A stretch of 64,000 nt of DNA from Mesorhizobium comanense (GCF_005503535.1 NZ_SCNN01000026.1:1-64000), one strand, 5' to 3'. Counted from the first letter of the stretch, positions 51,450 through 60,936 are shown. A program made the numbers and translations. The notes: generated by a model not told the origin, from the sequence alone.

Positions 51450-52031
51450 TTGAGCAGCGCGTTTCCGCAGATCCATCTGGTTCGTCACGGCGAGACGGCG
51501 TGGAGCCTGTCGGGCCAGCACACCGGCCGCACCGACATGCCGCTGACGGCGGTGGGCGAAGCCGCCGCGCGGGGCCTGGCCGAGCGGCTCAAGGGCCTGT
51601 CGTTCTCGGCGGTCTGGTCGAGCCCCTCGCAGCGCGCCTACAACACCAGCGTACTCGCCGGCTTCGGTGACCGCAGCGTCAGGATGGACGATCTGCAGGA
51701 GTGGGATTACGGCGCCTATGAAGGGCGCACCACGAAGGAGATCCTGGCCGAGCGGCCCGGCTGGACCGTCTTTCGCGACGGCTGCCCGCAAGGCGAGACG
51801 GCCGCCGATGTCGGCGCCCGCGCCGACAAGGTCATCGGCCGGCTGCGCGAGGCCAATGCCGATATCCTCATCTTTTCCAGCGCGCATTTCCTGCGCGTGC
51901 TGGCCGCCCGCTGGCTCGGCCTGCCGCCGGAAGGCGGCGCGCTTTTGGTGCTCGACACGGCCAGCATCAGCGTGCTCGGCTACGAGCATGACCTCGGCGA
52001 GCCGGTGCTGCGCAGGTGGAACCTGAAGTAG
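51450..52031 (+). CDS. Histidine phosphatase family protein
   Basis: 193 residues from TTG 51450. Phosphoglycerate-mutase-like fold with the catalytic LVRHGET, the second Arg in SSPSQRAYNT, the Glu in EWDYGAYEGRTTKEI, and the second His in FSSAHFLRVLAARWL. Likely a small-molecule phosphatase. It follows mntP by about 250 bases holding a short GC hairpin (51335-51349) and no other gene. Confidence 0.88.
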   Translation: MSSAFPQIHLVRHGETAWSLSGQHTGRTDMPLTAVGEAAARGLAERLKGLSFSAVWSSPSQRAYNTSVLAGFGDRSVRMDDLQEWDYGAYEGRTTKEILAERPGWTVFRDGCPQGETAADVGARADKVIGRLREANADILIFSSAHFLRVLAARWLGLPPEGGALLVLDTASISVLGYEHDLGEPVLRRWNLK

Positions 52032-52049
52032 GGCGGTCCAGCGCCGGCC

Positions 52050-52451
52050 TTACTTGTCGAATTTCCGGATCGCTTCCGCCGTCACCGGCTGAAAGAAATT
52101 CACCAGATTGCCGTCGGGGTCGCGAAACAGCAGCGAGCGGTTGCCCCAGGGCATGGTCGTCGGCTCCTGCACCATGGCGGCCTTGATCGTGTCGGCCAGC
52201 CTGGCGAATTCGGCATCGACGTCGCCGACACGGAACTCGATGATGGCCGTGTGGTTGTCGGCGGGGCGGGCAATGTCGCCGCCGAACAGCATCAAGGTGC
52301 GCGTGCTGCCGATCGCCAGCGTGCAGGAGGGCGTCGCGAGCTCGGCGAAGTCCTCGGTGTAGACCGTCACCGGCATGCCGGTGATCTCGCCGTAGAAGCG
52401 CACGAGACGCTGGACGTCCGAAGTGATGATGCGGACAGAAACGAAATTCAT
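52050..52451 (-). CDS. VOC-superfamily protein (glyoxalase/bleomycin-resistance fold)
   Basis: 133 residues. Two beta-alpha-beta-beta-beta modules: VSVRIITSDVQRLVRFYGEI at the N-terminus and SLLFRDPDGNLVNFFQPV at the C-terminus, the common end of VOC proteins. Metal-dependent isomerase, dioxygenase or binding roles are all possible. It is convergent with the phosphatase gene. The 52452-52842 gap upstream shows no gene. Confidence 0.88.
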   Translation of the reverse strand: MNFVSVRIITSDVQRLVRFYGEITGMPVTVYTEDFAELATPSCTLAIGSTRTLMLFGGDIARPADNHTAIIEFRVGDVDAEFARLADTIKAAMVQEPTTMPWGNRSLLFRDPDGNLVNFFQPVTAEAIRKFDK

Positions 52452-52842
52452 CTTTGGCTCCTTGATCGCCGAACGCGTTTGACGATCAGTCCGTACACCA
52501 GTGCCACTGACAGCTTTCTGTCAGGAGATGACGTGACTTGCTCGCGGGAGCCGCGATCGCGAACGGCCACCATCAGCCGGTTCGACATGGGCAGCGCAGG
52601 CGAGGGGAAGCAGACGGCGACGGCGGTTCCCAGGGTTGGATGGTCTCTTCCTGCCTTGACGGAAATTTGATCGCGCGCACCAGTACAAGGGCTGCTTCAA
52701 TCATTATACAAGAAGCAGTTGCGGTCGATAGATAGCTGTATTCTGCGTGATCTTGCTGAAGATTTCATATGATCGCAGTCTGTTTCTTCAAGTTTCATCG
52801 GAGCACTGCGGGGAGTTCCCGATTGTTTGAAGGATAGTCAAG

Positions 52843-53259
52843 ATGAGGCGCCGGATGACTGGTGTGATGACGATGGCCGCAATGCTTGGATTTGCTGGCT
52901 ATGCTGCGGCCGCTGCCAGCGCTCCGCCGATGACCTATCAGAAGACGGCACTTTCCGAGCAGGAGATTTTCATTTTCCAGGACGCCAACGTCAATCCGGA
53001 CTGCACGGTTGCGGGCGTGGATGTCGTGCGGACGGCATCGGGGCCAAGCCACGGCACGCTCCGGATCGTCGACGGCAAGTTCTTTCCGAACTTTCCCAAG
53101 ACCAGCGAACGATACAAGTGCAATTCCCAGAGCAGTGACGGGGTCCGGGCTTTCTACAAATCGGCCCCCGACTTCAAGGGGCAGGACCAGGTAAGCCTGA
53201 TCGTGCATACGTTCACCGGCAACGTCCGCAATGTCGTGGTAAACATCACCGTCGAATAA
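52843..53259 (+). CDS. Secreted hypothetical protein
   Basis: 138 residues with a signal peptide (about 1-26; FAGYAAAAASA). The mature part is beta-rich with two cysteines (NPDCTV and YKCNS) and the pattern GVDVVRTASGPSHGTLRIVDGKFFPNF and VSLIVHTFTGNVRNVVVNITVE, reminiscent of cadherin-like or Ig-like domains. No family is certain. It stands alone. Confidence 0.65.
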   Translation: MRRRMTGVMTMAAMLGFAGYAAAAASAPPMTYQKTALSEQEIFIFQDANVNPDCTVAGVDVVRTASGPSHGTLRIVDGKFFPNFPKTSERYKCNSQSSDGVRAFYKSAPDFKGQDQVSLIVHTFTGNVRNVVVNITVE

Positions 53260-53289
53260 GGGCCGTCTGCGCCGCGCGCGGTGTGCGTC

Positions 53290-54078
53290 TCAGCCCGCCA
53301 GCAATTCCAGTTCAGCTGCTGTCAGATGCCGCGCCGCGCCCTTGGCGAGGTCGCCGAGCGGCAGGCGGCCGATGGCGATGCGGATGAGACGCCTGACTTC
53401 GATGCCGTGGGCGGCGAGCAGGCGGCGGATGTGGCGGTTGCGGCCCTCGTCGAGCACGATCTCCAGCCAGGCGGTGCGGCCGCCGCTGCGCAGCAACCCG
53501 ATCGAAGTGGCCGTCAGGGTCTCGCCGTCGATGGTGACACCGGCGCGCAGCGTGGCCAGCATCGCCTCGTCCGGCACGGCGGAGACCTGCACGTGATAGG
53601 TCTTGGGCAGATGCGAGGCGGGATCCATGAGCCGGTTGGCGAACCGGGTGTCGTTGGTCATCAAAAGCAGGCCCTCGCTCGCCTTGTCCAACCGGCCGAC
53701 CGGCGAGACGAAAGGCAAATCGAGCCCTTCGAGGCAGGCATAGACGGTGTCGCGCTGCTGCGGGTCGTCGCGCGTGGTGACCAGCCCACGTGGCTTGTTG
53801 AGCATGAGATAGACCTTGCGCTCGGCCACCACGTCGTTGCCGTCGACGACGATGCGGTCGCGGTTCATGTCGACGCGCAGTTCGGCGTCGCGCACCACCT
53901 TGCCGCCAACGCGCACGCGGCCCTGCGCGATCAGCGCCTGCGCCTGCGTGCGCGAACACAGGCCGAGCTTCGACAAAGCACGGTTCAGGCTGACGCCCGG
54001 TGTCCTGTTGGCGAGCGGCCTGCCGGCGGCAGGCTGGCCGGCGGGGGGCTTGCGGGTTGATGGTGGTCGTGCGGCCAT
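53290..54078 (-). CDS. Pseudouridine synthase (RsuA/RluB/RluE family)
   Basis: 262 residues from ATG 54078 (a GTG at 54114 is also in frame). N-terminal S4 RNA-binding domain (SLNRALSKLGLCSRTQAQAL) and catalytic domain with VGRLDKASEGLLLMTND, whose Asp is the catalytic residue, and EGRNRHIRRLLAAHG. It modifies 23S or 16S rRNA; the exact site is not readable. The hydrolase reading frame upstream runs through this whole gene in another frame. Confidence 0.88.
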   Translation of the reverse strand: MAARPPSTRKPPAGQPAAGRPLANRTPGVSLNRALSKLGLCSRTQAQALIAQGRVRVGGKVVRDAELRVDMNRDRIVVDGNDVVAERKVYLMLNKPRGLVTTRDDPQQRDTVYACLEGLDLPFVSPVGRLDKASEGLLLMTNDTRFANRLMDPASHLPKTYHVQVSAVPDEAMLATLRAGVTIDGETLTATSIGLLRSGGRTAWLEIVLDEGRNRHIRRLLAAHGIEVRRLIRIAIGRLPLGDLAKGAARHLTAAELELLAG

Positions 54079-54175
54079 GGTGTTCCGGATCGGTCGATGG
54101 CCGACAGATGGCACGTGCCGCGACGGCTCCGCAAGCCGGATGCTTTTCTCTCCCGGGGCCAGCCGTCTTGCCCCG

Positions 54176-54985
54176 ATCGCTGAAGAACGCCTTGAGCGCC
54201 GGTGCGTGGGCGGCCGGTTTCAGCATATGGTTCTGGCCGGGCAGGGTGAGATAGCGGGCATCGGGCAGCGCTTTGGCCAGCGCCCTGTTGCCGTTGCGCA
54301 TCCAGAGCGGGCTCTTGCCGCCATCGCTCACCAGCACCGGCACGCGCAGCGAGGCCCAGCGGGCGGGATCGAGCGGCTTGCCCTGCTGATCGCCGGCGAC
54401 GATGTCGCCGTCACGGGGCAGCGTATGCGCCACCGCCTTCAGTTTCCGCCAGATCGGCGTCAGCCGCATCAGCGGGATCAGCAGGCCGGGCATGCCGACC
54501 GATTTGAGGAAGGCGGTGACGGCGTCGCCGCGCCGGTCTTCCGCGATGGCCTGCCGGATCGCGGCCCAGTCGGCCTGCGTGGTCGCGCGGCTGCCGTCCA
54601 CGATCAGCGGCGCCTCGTAGAGCGCGAGCCCGGTGATGCCGGGCAGGCGGCTTGCTGCCATCAGCGCCAGCATGGCGCCGGACGACATGCCCCAGACACA
54701 GGCCTCGCCGCCGGCCGCGCCGAGCACGGCCTCGATGTCGTCGACCTCGCGCTCGACCGCGTAGGGAAGGGTATCGCCGCTGCCGCCACGGCCGCGCCGG
54801 TCGTAGCGAAAGACGGTGAAGTCGCCTGCCAGCGCCTTGGCCAGCGGGCCGCTCGGGCCCATGGCGCGCGAACAGAGCGCGCCGTCGACGAGGATCAGCG
54901 GATGGCCCCGGCCGCTCTGCTCGCAGGCAATCGGCGTTCCGTCGCGCGACGGAACCGTCCGCGTGGTCGGCATCTCAGCGGGCAT
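54176..54985 (-). CDS. Alpha/beta hydrolase; frame has no stop at the family end
   Basis: About 270 residues correspond to the hydrolase domain: nucleophile Ser101 in VWGMSSGA, catalytic His253 in PGQNHML, and the end at APALKAFFSD. The start at 54985 has a strong GGGAGG site and overlaps the SRPBCC stop by 11 bases. The reading frame does not stop where the family ends; it stays open for about 287 further codons to 53312, crossing the pseudouridine synthase gene in a different frame. The true end of the protein is therefore uncertain; coordinates here mark the recognisable domain. Confidence 0.75.
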
Positions 54986-55475
54986 GGTTTGCGCTCCTCC
55001 CGATCAGTTGCGCCAGCCGGTCGAAACTCTGCGTCCAGCCGTCGCGCACGCCGAGCGCCAGCAGGCGCTCGCGGTCGGCGGCGCTGGCGAAGGTCACCTC
55101 GAAATGGACATGGGTGCGCGCGCCTTCCGGGGTGAAGGTCACCGTGTGGCGGCTCTCGCCCGGCGGCTTGCCGGCCCATTCGCGGATTTCGGGGTCGGGC
55201 TCGTCGCGGTAGCTCAGCCTGGCGTTCTCGGCGACTTCGAGGTAGCTGCCCTGGTTGCGGTAGAGCGCGCCGCTGGCGGTCAGCATGTCGATGCGCCAGC
55301 GGCCGCCGGCGCGCACATCGAGTTCGCAGCGCGGAATGGTGCAGTTCCTGATGCCCCACCATTGCGCCACCAGGAGCGGATCGGTCCACAGTCGGAAGAC
55401 GCGCTGCACCGGCGCGTTGAAAACCCGCTCGATGGCGAAGCCGCGGTCGGCGGTCTGGGCGGCCGGCGCGCTCAT
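54975..55475 (-). CDS. SRPBCC (AHSA1-like) domain protein
   Basis: 166 residues. AHSA1/START-type fold: RVFNAPVQRVFRLWTDPLLV, QWWGIRNCTIPRCELDVRAG, GGRWRIDML, and the C-terminal GWTQSFDRLAQLIG. Such proteins bind hydrophobic ligands, and are very often encoded after an ArsR gene, as here. The ATG overlaps the ArsR stop by 4 bases (ATGA). Confidence 0.9.
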   Translation of the reverse strand: MSAPAAQTADRGFAIERVFNAPVQRVFRLWTDPLLVAQWWGIRNCTIPRCELDVRAGGRWRIDMLTASGALYRNQGSYLEVAENARLSYRDEPDPEIREWAGKPPGESRHTVTFTPEGARTHVHFEVTFASAADRERLLALGVRDGWTQSFDRLAQLIGRSANHAR

Positions 55476-55807
55476 TCGGCTTTGTCCGCGCCGCGCCGCA
55501 GGAGATCCTCCATGCGGTCGAAACGGTCCTCCCAGAGCTTTCGATAGTCGTCCAGCCAGCGGTCGATGTCGCGCAACGGCCTGAGCTCGATGCGGCTCAG
55601 ATGCTTTTGCGCCGCCCGGCTGCGGGTGACGAGGCCGGCCTGCTCCAGCACGCCGACATGCTTGGAGACGGCGCGCACGGTGAGCGCGAAAGGCTGGGCC
55701 AGTTCGGCCACCGAAGCCTCGCCGTCGAGCAGGCGGGCCAGGATCGCCCGGCGCGTCGGGTCGGCGAGTGCGGCGAATGTGTCGTCGAGGGAGGTTTGGC
55801 TGATCAT
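55472..55807 (-). CDS. ArsR-family regulator
   Basis: 111 residues. The winged HTH has FAALADPTRRAILARLLDGE and RAVSKHVGVLEQAGLV. No Cys for metal binding, so it belongs to the non-metal group paired with SRPBCC proteins. First gene of an operon ArsR, SRPBCC, alpha/beta hydrolase and probably pseudouridine synthase, all overlapping or adjacent. Confidence 0.92.
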   Translation of the reverse strand: MISQTSLDDTFAALADPTRRAILARLLDGEASVAELAQPFALTVRAVSKHVGVLEQAGLVTRSRAAQKHLSRIELRPLRDIDRWLDDYRKLWEDRFDRMEDLLRRGADKAE

Positions 55808-55928
55808 TATGGAACCATTTAGTTCTGGAACTAGTCGGTTCTATATATGGATCGACCCGGCAGGTCAATGGGCCGGCTCGCGGCGGCCTTCAGAAGAACG
55901 GATAGGACCAGGGAATGCGCGCCTCGCG

Positions 55929-57983
55929 TCAGACGCGGGTGACGACGAATTTCACCAGGAGAATGTAGAGGAACAGAAGTGTCGCGCGCCCGGTGCCGCC
56001 AAAGGAGACCACCCAGGAAAGAAGCGCCGATATCAGCGACACTGCCGCCCGCGCCAGATCTCCGAAGGACAGCCAGGACAGCAATGCCGAGATGAACAAG
56101 GCTGCCGGCTGCATCCTGCCTGCGAGCGGATTCAGCTGGGAAAGAAACGCCGATATCTGTTGGCCAATCGTGGCGCCTATCGCCGCCACGCGGACGTCGA
56201 ATGCGGGGCAGACAATCAGAGCCGGCAGGAACACGACGAAGACCGCCACGAGAAGCACGGGAACGGCACGGCTGTCGGACAGAAGCTTCAGCCACAGAGG
56301 CTGTTTGCGGATGAAACCGGCCGAACGATCGGACGGTATGATGCCGTCGACGACAAAGTTCGCGATGCCTGGCCATTGGGCCTCGGCGATCCCGGCGCTG
56401 TGACTGCCTTCGACATATTCGCGCTGCACGATCCTGACCGCGGGATCGGTTTCGGCCGCCGGGCCGGCATCGGCCTGGCGGAAACCATCGAAGCCCGCCC
56501 CTCCCACATCCGTGCCGGGTATCCATTGAAGGCCCTTTGGCAGCAGGGCGACGACCCAGTCCTTGCTGGCGACGACATTGAGCAAGCGCGCCACCCGGCC
56601 GTCCCTGACGGGCGTCTTCCAGTCATAGTCGCTGCGCACGACGCTGCCGGCAAAGAACACGTTGCCGAACGCGCAGGCCGGATAGTCCGCCAGCCCGCGC
56701 GCGGCGAGGTAGGTGCCGTTGGAATGACCGACATAGTGGAACTGCGAGTTCGGATATTGCGCCACCGCGCTGACATACTGGTCCATGAACCATTCCGCTT
56801 TCAGGCGCCGGACCCAGGGCAGCACGAAAGGCAGCATGGCGAAGTAGCCATAGGTTGGCGTCCAGGCGCGGAAGCTCACCGGAGCGTTGGCCGCCTCGCG
56901 TACTTTTTCCGCGATGCGATGGGTCCAGAAACCATCGTCGCGGATGCCGTGAATGACGAACACCGTATGCTTCACGCTGACGTCGGGCTTGTCGATCTCG
57001 TCGATCAAAAGATCGGGGTTGGAGGCGACTTCAGCAATGTCCCCGGTTGTCCCTGTCAGCGCGGTGACGAACCGCTCGCGGCGGGCGCTTGCCACAGCCG
57101 CGTCGTCGCCCGATCCCGTGAAGCGGACCGCGCTCTTGTGGTCGGTGTCGTCGAACTGGATCAGGAAATAGGTGCGGTTGCCCGACGCGTTGCCGTCGAC
57201 TGTTATGTCGACCTGGTCGAAGGGCGAAATGAGATCGTCCCGGCTGCCGATGATCTGGATCAGCATGGGCTCGGCCGGGGACGTGGCGGGCTGGCCCGTG
57301 GCGGGCTGGTTCGTGACTGGCTGGTTCGTGACTGGCTCTGGTCGCGAGGCCGCGCCGGACGCCAGGCAGTGGCGCCGGTAGGCCAGCCAGTGCAGGCGCG
57401 TCTGCACCATGAAGGGTGCCCCCATGCGGATGTCGAAGATGGTGGGCACCCAGGCGTCTTTCAGCGCGGTATGGCCGAGCAATCCGCAGATGTTCAGGCC
57501 GATCGAATATCGCCAGCTGAGGCGCTGCGATATCTGCCAGCCGCGATTGAAGGCCGCCATCAGGATGATCCGGTCCACCCTGGCGGACCATTCCCGCCTC
57601 GGCTGGCCGGCGAATTCGTCTTCGGTGCGGAAACCTGGCGGGCATCCCGCCGCGACCAGGAACACCCGCCGCGCGATTGTCGCGCCCATGCTGTGCCCGG
57701 TCAGGACGATGCGCTCATAGGCGGGTTCTTCCGCGACCAGCGCGTCGATGTCGCGCAGTATGTCGAGGACGATGTCCACGGCCCGTCTGGTGCCGAGCGC
57801 CCGATGATAGGCGAGCTTGGGAACATAGGTGTCGACGCGGCGGTTGCCGGCTTCGCCAAGCGCCTCGCGGCTCGCCTGCACGACATCAGCCATCCCCTGC
57901 GGCGTCGAGCGCCAACCGTGCAGGATGACGACCAGCACCGGCGCACCGGCCCCGAAACCTCGCGTAAAGCCTTCCACCGGCAT
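55929..57983 (-). CDS. Membrane-anchored protein with two alpha/beta-hydrolase domains
   Basis: 684 residues from ATG 57983, preceded by AAAAGGGGGG; the frame is open to an ATG at 58049, adding a repetitive Arg/Lys/Gly tail. First hydrolase domain (about 10-300) has VILHGW and nucleophile elbow GHSMGA (Ser98). A linker repeats VTNQP/ATGQP. A second domain (about 340-580) has VFVIHGIRDDGF and GHSNGT. The last 120 residues contain two or three hydrophobic helices (VPVLLVAVFVVFLPALIV, ATLLFLYILLVKFVV). Lipase/esterase-like, likely at the inner membrane. No family name is known to me for this arrangement. Confidence 0.75.
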   Translation of the reverse strand: MPVEGFTRGFGAGAPVLVVILHGWRSTPQGMADVVQASREALGEAGNRRVDTYVPKLAYHRALGTRRAVDIVLDILRDIDALVAEEPAYERIVLTGHSMGATIARRVFLVAAGCPPGFRTEDEFAGQPRREWSARVDRIILMAAFNRGWQISQRLSWRYSIGLNICGLLGHTALKDAWVPTIFDIRMGAPFMVQTRLHWLAYRRHCLASGAASRPEPVTNQPVTNQPATGQPATSPAEPMLIQIIGSRDDLISPFDQVDITVDGNASGNRTYFLIQFDDTDHKSAVRFTGSGDDAAVASARRERFVTALTGTTGDIAEVASNPDLLIDEIDKPDVSVKHTVFVIHGIRDDGFWTHRIAEKVREAANAPVSFRAWTPTYGYFAMLPFVLPWVRRLKAEWFMDQYVSAVAQYPNSQFHYVGHSNGTYLAARGLADYPACAFGNVFFAGSVVRSDYDWKTPVRDGRVARLLNVVASKDWVVALLPKGLQWIPGTDVGGAGFDGFRQADAGPAAETDPAVRIVQREYVEGSHSAGIAEAQWPGIANFVVDGIIPSDRSAGFIRKQPLWLKLLSDSRAVPVLLVAVFVVFLPALIVCPAFDVRVAAIGATIGQQISAFLSQLNPLAGRMQPAALFISALLSWLSFGDLARAAVSLISALLSWVVSFGGTGRATLLFLYILLVKFVVTRV

Positions 57984-58553
57984 GCCTGTCCCCCCTTTTC
58001 GGCCCCGTTCGGCTTTTCGGCCCCGTTCGCCTTTTCGGCAATGAATCATGCCTTGCAGGTGCCGGATTCACGGCCCTGCATCGGGTGGACCTCAAGCTGT
58101 TGCGCCGGTGCCCGACCGGGGCATCCAACGCTCCGATCGGCCTTGATGTCCCGCCAGGACCAGGCTCTTGCTTCGCCGCCCAATACTTCCAAGCATTAGA
58201 TTCTATGCATATTATGCCCGCTGTCGTCGAAGTCCACTCCAAATCATAAACGATGGCTGGAAATCGAAGTCTTGTTTCGACTTCAGATTCCCGCCCGTTG
58301 ATCTTGGCGTGCCTTCGTTTGGGCGAGGAGGCCGGAGCATCGGGGAGAGTGTCGGGTTGGATCTCCTTGCCAGCAAGAACCCGTCGCCCCTGCTCAAATC
58401 CGGACCGTGCCTAGCCCGGATCCCAACCGCCATGGTTCCAGCAGGCAACACTATGCGAAACGCGTTGTGCGCGGGTCCCTCATTTGGGGGAGGCGACCAG
58501 AATCTGGCGCCATACAGTGCCGAGGCCAGTCACGGCTCCAGGAGTTCATCGAC

Positions 58554-58889
58554 ATGAAACACAGCTTCGTACGCAAGGGTGAGATCATGAAAGGTCTTGC
58601 AATCGCAGCCATCGCGGCATTCGCCGCCGTCGGTCCGGTGTCCATCGCGGACGCCGCGGCATCTGTTCTCAAGCTTCACAAGACGAGCGTCGACGGGTGC
58701 CAGAAATTCGTGACGCCCAATGGCAAGACCTGGAAAGCGGTCGGGAAAATCGTCGTGCAGGGGACATGCCCGGCGGAATTGAAGGGCAAGCCGACAATCC
58801 ACGGCGAAGTGCTCGATGCGCACTCGATCAAGCTGGCCAACGGCTCCATCTGCCGGTTCGACGATCAAGGCAAGGGGCGGTGCAGCTGA
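58554..58889 (+). CDS. Small secreted Cys-rich protein
   Basis: 111 residues from ATG 58554 (AGGAG 9 bases upstream) or 100 from ATG 58587 (AAGGG upstream). Signal peptide with a basic start and AIAAIAAFAAVGPVSIADAA. The mature part has four Cys (DGCQKF, GTCPAEL, SICRFD, GRCS), suggesting two disulfides. No family recognised. The 58050-58553 gap upstream holds no convincing gene. Confidence 0.6.
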   Translation: MKHSFVRKGEIMKGLAIAAIAAFAAVGPVSIADAAASVLKLHKTSVDGCQKFVTPNGKTWKAVGKIVVQGTCPAELKGKPTIHGEVLDAHSIKLANGSICRFDDQGKGRCS

Positions 58890-58987
58890 CATCGGTGCTG
58901 CTCCCGCAACGGGACGGACCGCTCGCCAGAATGTGGTGCCGGACCCGGTGCATGAGAAGCGCGTTGAGCTTCCCCTTGGCGTTTCGC

Positions 58988-59041
58988 AAAAAACAGAGAG
59001 CTAGAGCCGTTCAGCGATTCCGGTCGGCGCTGAACGGCTCT
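58988..59041 (-). terminator. Terminator-like hairpin of the aldo/keto reductase gene
   Basis: A perfect 14-bp stem (59003-59016 with 59028-59041, 11-base loop) precedes, on the minus strand, a run of six T (58993-58988) nine bases beyond the stem. It lies 15 bases after the reductase stop. Confidence 0.6.
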
Positions 59042-59055
59042 CATTTCGAACAGCC

Positions 59056-59937
59056 TCAGGCGGCTGCCTTCTCGCCGGCAATGCCGTTCAGCACCGCGAT
59101 CGCGTCGGCCGGCAGCTCCAGTTCTGCCGCCGCCAGGTTCTCGCGGAGATGGCCGACCGAGGAGGTGCCGGGGATGAGCAGGATGTTGGGCGCGCGGCGC
59201 AGCAGCCAGGCCAGCGCCACCTGCATCGGTGTCGCGCCAAGCTTCCGGGCGACGCTGGCCAGCGTGTCCGACTGCAGCGGCGTGAAGCCGCCAAGCGGGA
59301 AGAACGGCACATAGGCGATGCCGGCGGCGCCGAGCGTGTCGATCAGCGCGTCATCGTTGCGGTGGGCGATGTTGTAGAGGTTCTGCACGCACACGATCGG
59401 GGCGATCCGGCGCGCCTCTTCGACCTGGGTCAGCGTGACGTTGCTCAGCCCGATATGCCTGATCAGGCCTTGCTGTTGCAATTCCGCCAGAACCGAGACT
59501 TGCCCTGCGATCGAGCCTTCGGACGGTTCATGCAGGCCGTCGGTGCGGCGGAAGTTCACCACGTCGAGCGCATCGAGGCCGAGATTGCGCATGTTATCGT
59601 GCACGGCTTGCTTGAGTTCATCGGGAGCCATGGCCGGCAGCCATGCGCCCTTGTCGTCGCGGCGGGCGCCGATCTTGGTGACGAGGGTGAGGCCGGCGGG
59701 GTAGGGGTGCAGCGCTTCGCGGATGATCTGGTTGGTGACGTGCGGCCCGTAGAAATCCGAAGTGTCGATGTGGTCGACGCCGCTGGCGATCGCCTCGCGC
59801 AGCACGGCAAGGGCCGCGTCGCGGTCCTTCGGCGGCCCGAACACGCCGGGGCCGGCCAGCTGCATGGCGCCGTAGCCCAGGCGCTTCACAGTGCGGTCGC
59901 CGAGCTTGAACGTCCCGGCCTTGCTGATGTCGGTCAT
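59056..59937 (-). CDS. Aldo/keto reductase
   Basis: 293 residues from ATG 59937 with AAAAGGAGA upstream. AKR signatures: HIDTSDFYGPHVTNQIIREAL (Asp and Tyr), LVTKIGARR (Lys), and IPGTSSVGHLRENLAAAEL. The usual LxxxHWP motif at strand 4 reads VVNFRRTDGL, so the catalytic His is replaced, as in some YdjG/oxidoreductase subgroups. Divergent from a LysR gene, which probably regulates it. Confidence 0.88.
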   Translation of the reverse strand: MTDISKAGTFKLGDRTVKRLGYGAMQLAGPGVFGPPKDRDAALAVLREAIASGVDHIDTSDFYGPHVTNQIIREALHPYPAGLTLVTKIGARRDDKGAWLPAMAPDELKQAVHDNMRNLGLDALDVVNFRRTDGLHEPSEGSIAGQVSVLAELQQQGLIRHIGLSNVTLTQVEEARRIAPIVCVQNLYNIAHRNDDALIDTLGAAGIAYVPFFPLGGFTPLQSDTLASVARKLGATPMQVALAWLLRRAPNILLIPGTSSVGHLRENLAAAELELPADAIAVLNGIAGEKAAA

Positions 59938-59985
59938 GGTCTCGTCTCCTTTTGATGAGGCCAATATAGACAAGACGCTGCTGCG

Positions 59986-59996
59986 CGATAATATCG
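59986..59996. promoter_or_regulatory. Candidate LysR site between AKR and LysR genes
   Basis: CGATAATATCG, a perfect inverted repeat around a central A, within the 93-bp gap separating the divergent genes. Assignment by position only. Confidence 0.4.
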
Positions 59997-60030
59997 TGTA
60001 ATTGAAACAGCCTGTGCGGAAGGGCGAACA

Positions 60031-60936
60031 ATGGCGGCGGATCTCGGCGACCTGCAGGCGTTCATGGCGGTGGCACGGGCCGGCGGTTTTCGCGAGGCGG
60101 CGCGCCTCGGCAAGGTCAGCGCCTCCAGCCTCTCGGAGACGGTGCGGCGGCTGGAGAGCGGGCTCGGCGTGCGGCTGCTCAACCGCACCACGCGCAGCGT
60201 GGCGCCCACCGAGGCAGGCGCGCGCCTGCTCGAGCGGCTCGGCCCCGCGCTGGGCGAGGTCGAGGCCGCGCTCGACGTGGTCAACGGTTTTCGCGGCCGC
60301 CCGGCAGGCACGCTGCGCCTCAATGTGCCCGTGGTGGCCGCCAAACTGGTGCTGCCGCGCTTGTTGCCGCCCTTCCTGGCCGCCTATCCCGACATCCGCC
60401 TGGAAGTGACCGCCGAGGACAATTTCGTAGACATACTGGCGAGCGGCTGCGACGCCGGCATCCGCTATGAAGAGCGGCTGGAGCAGGACATGATCGCCGT
60501 GCCGATCGGTCCGCGCAGGCAACGTTACGCGACGGCCGCGGCAACGCCCTATCTCGACCGCCATGGCCGGCCCGAACATCCGCGCGACCTTCTCGCTCAC
60601 GCCTGCCTGCGCGGCCGCTTCGCCAGCGGCGTGACGCTGCCCTGGGAGTTCGAACGCGACGGCGAGGTGGTGAGCGTCGACCCGGCCGGCCCGCTGCTGG
60701 TCAGCACCGGCACGGCCATGGCGCTTGCGCTCGAAGTGGCGGTCGCCGGCGGCGGCATCGTCTCCTTGTTCGAGGACTGGCTACGCCCCTATTTCGACGA
60801 CGGCCGGCTGGAGCCGGTGCTGGAGCCCTGGTGGCAGGAGTTTTCCGGCCCGTTCCTCTACTATCCCGGCCGTCGCCTGACGCCGGCGCCGCTCAGGGCC
60901 TTCATCGATTTCGTCGCCGGGATGCGGTGGGGGTGA
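60031..60936 (+). CDS. LysR-family transcriptional regulator
   Basis: 301 residues. N-terminal HTH (LQAFMAVARAGGFREAARLG, KVSASSLSETVRRLE) and a PBP2 domain (YPDIRLEVTAEDNFVDILAS) of the same subgroup as the regulator at 6886-7779. It is divergent from the aldo/keto reductase and thereby repeats the LysR/AKR arrangement seen at 7-10 kb. Confidence 0.9.
   Translation: MAADLGDLQAFMAVARAGGFREAARLGKVSASSLSETVRRLESGLGVRLLNRTTRSVAPTEAGARLLERLGPALGEVEAALDVVNGFRGRPAGTLRLNVPVVAAKLVLPRLLPPFLAAYPDIRLEVTAEDNFVDILASGCDAGIRYEERLEQDMIAVPIGPRRQRYATAAATPYLDRHGRPEHPRDLLAHACLRGRFASGVTLPWEFERDGEVVSVDPAGPLLVSTGTAMALALEVAVAGGGIVSLFEDWLRPYFDDGRLEPVLEPWWQEFSGPFLYYPGRRLTPAPLRAFIDFVAGMRWG

Noticed and set aside
55566..58199. 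877-codon open frame on the plus strand
   Set aside because: It is antisense to the double-hydrolase and ArsR genes, has a low-complexity Arg/Gly-rich translation and no recognisable domain.
58168..58557. 129-codon open frame in the gap before the small Cys-rich gene
   Set aside because: No ribosome-binding site, domain or signal peptide, and it merely runs into the next gene in a different frame.
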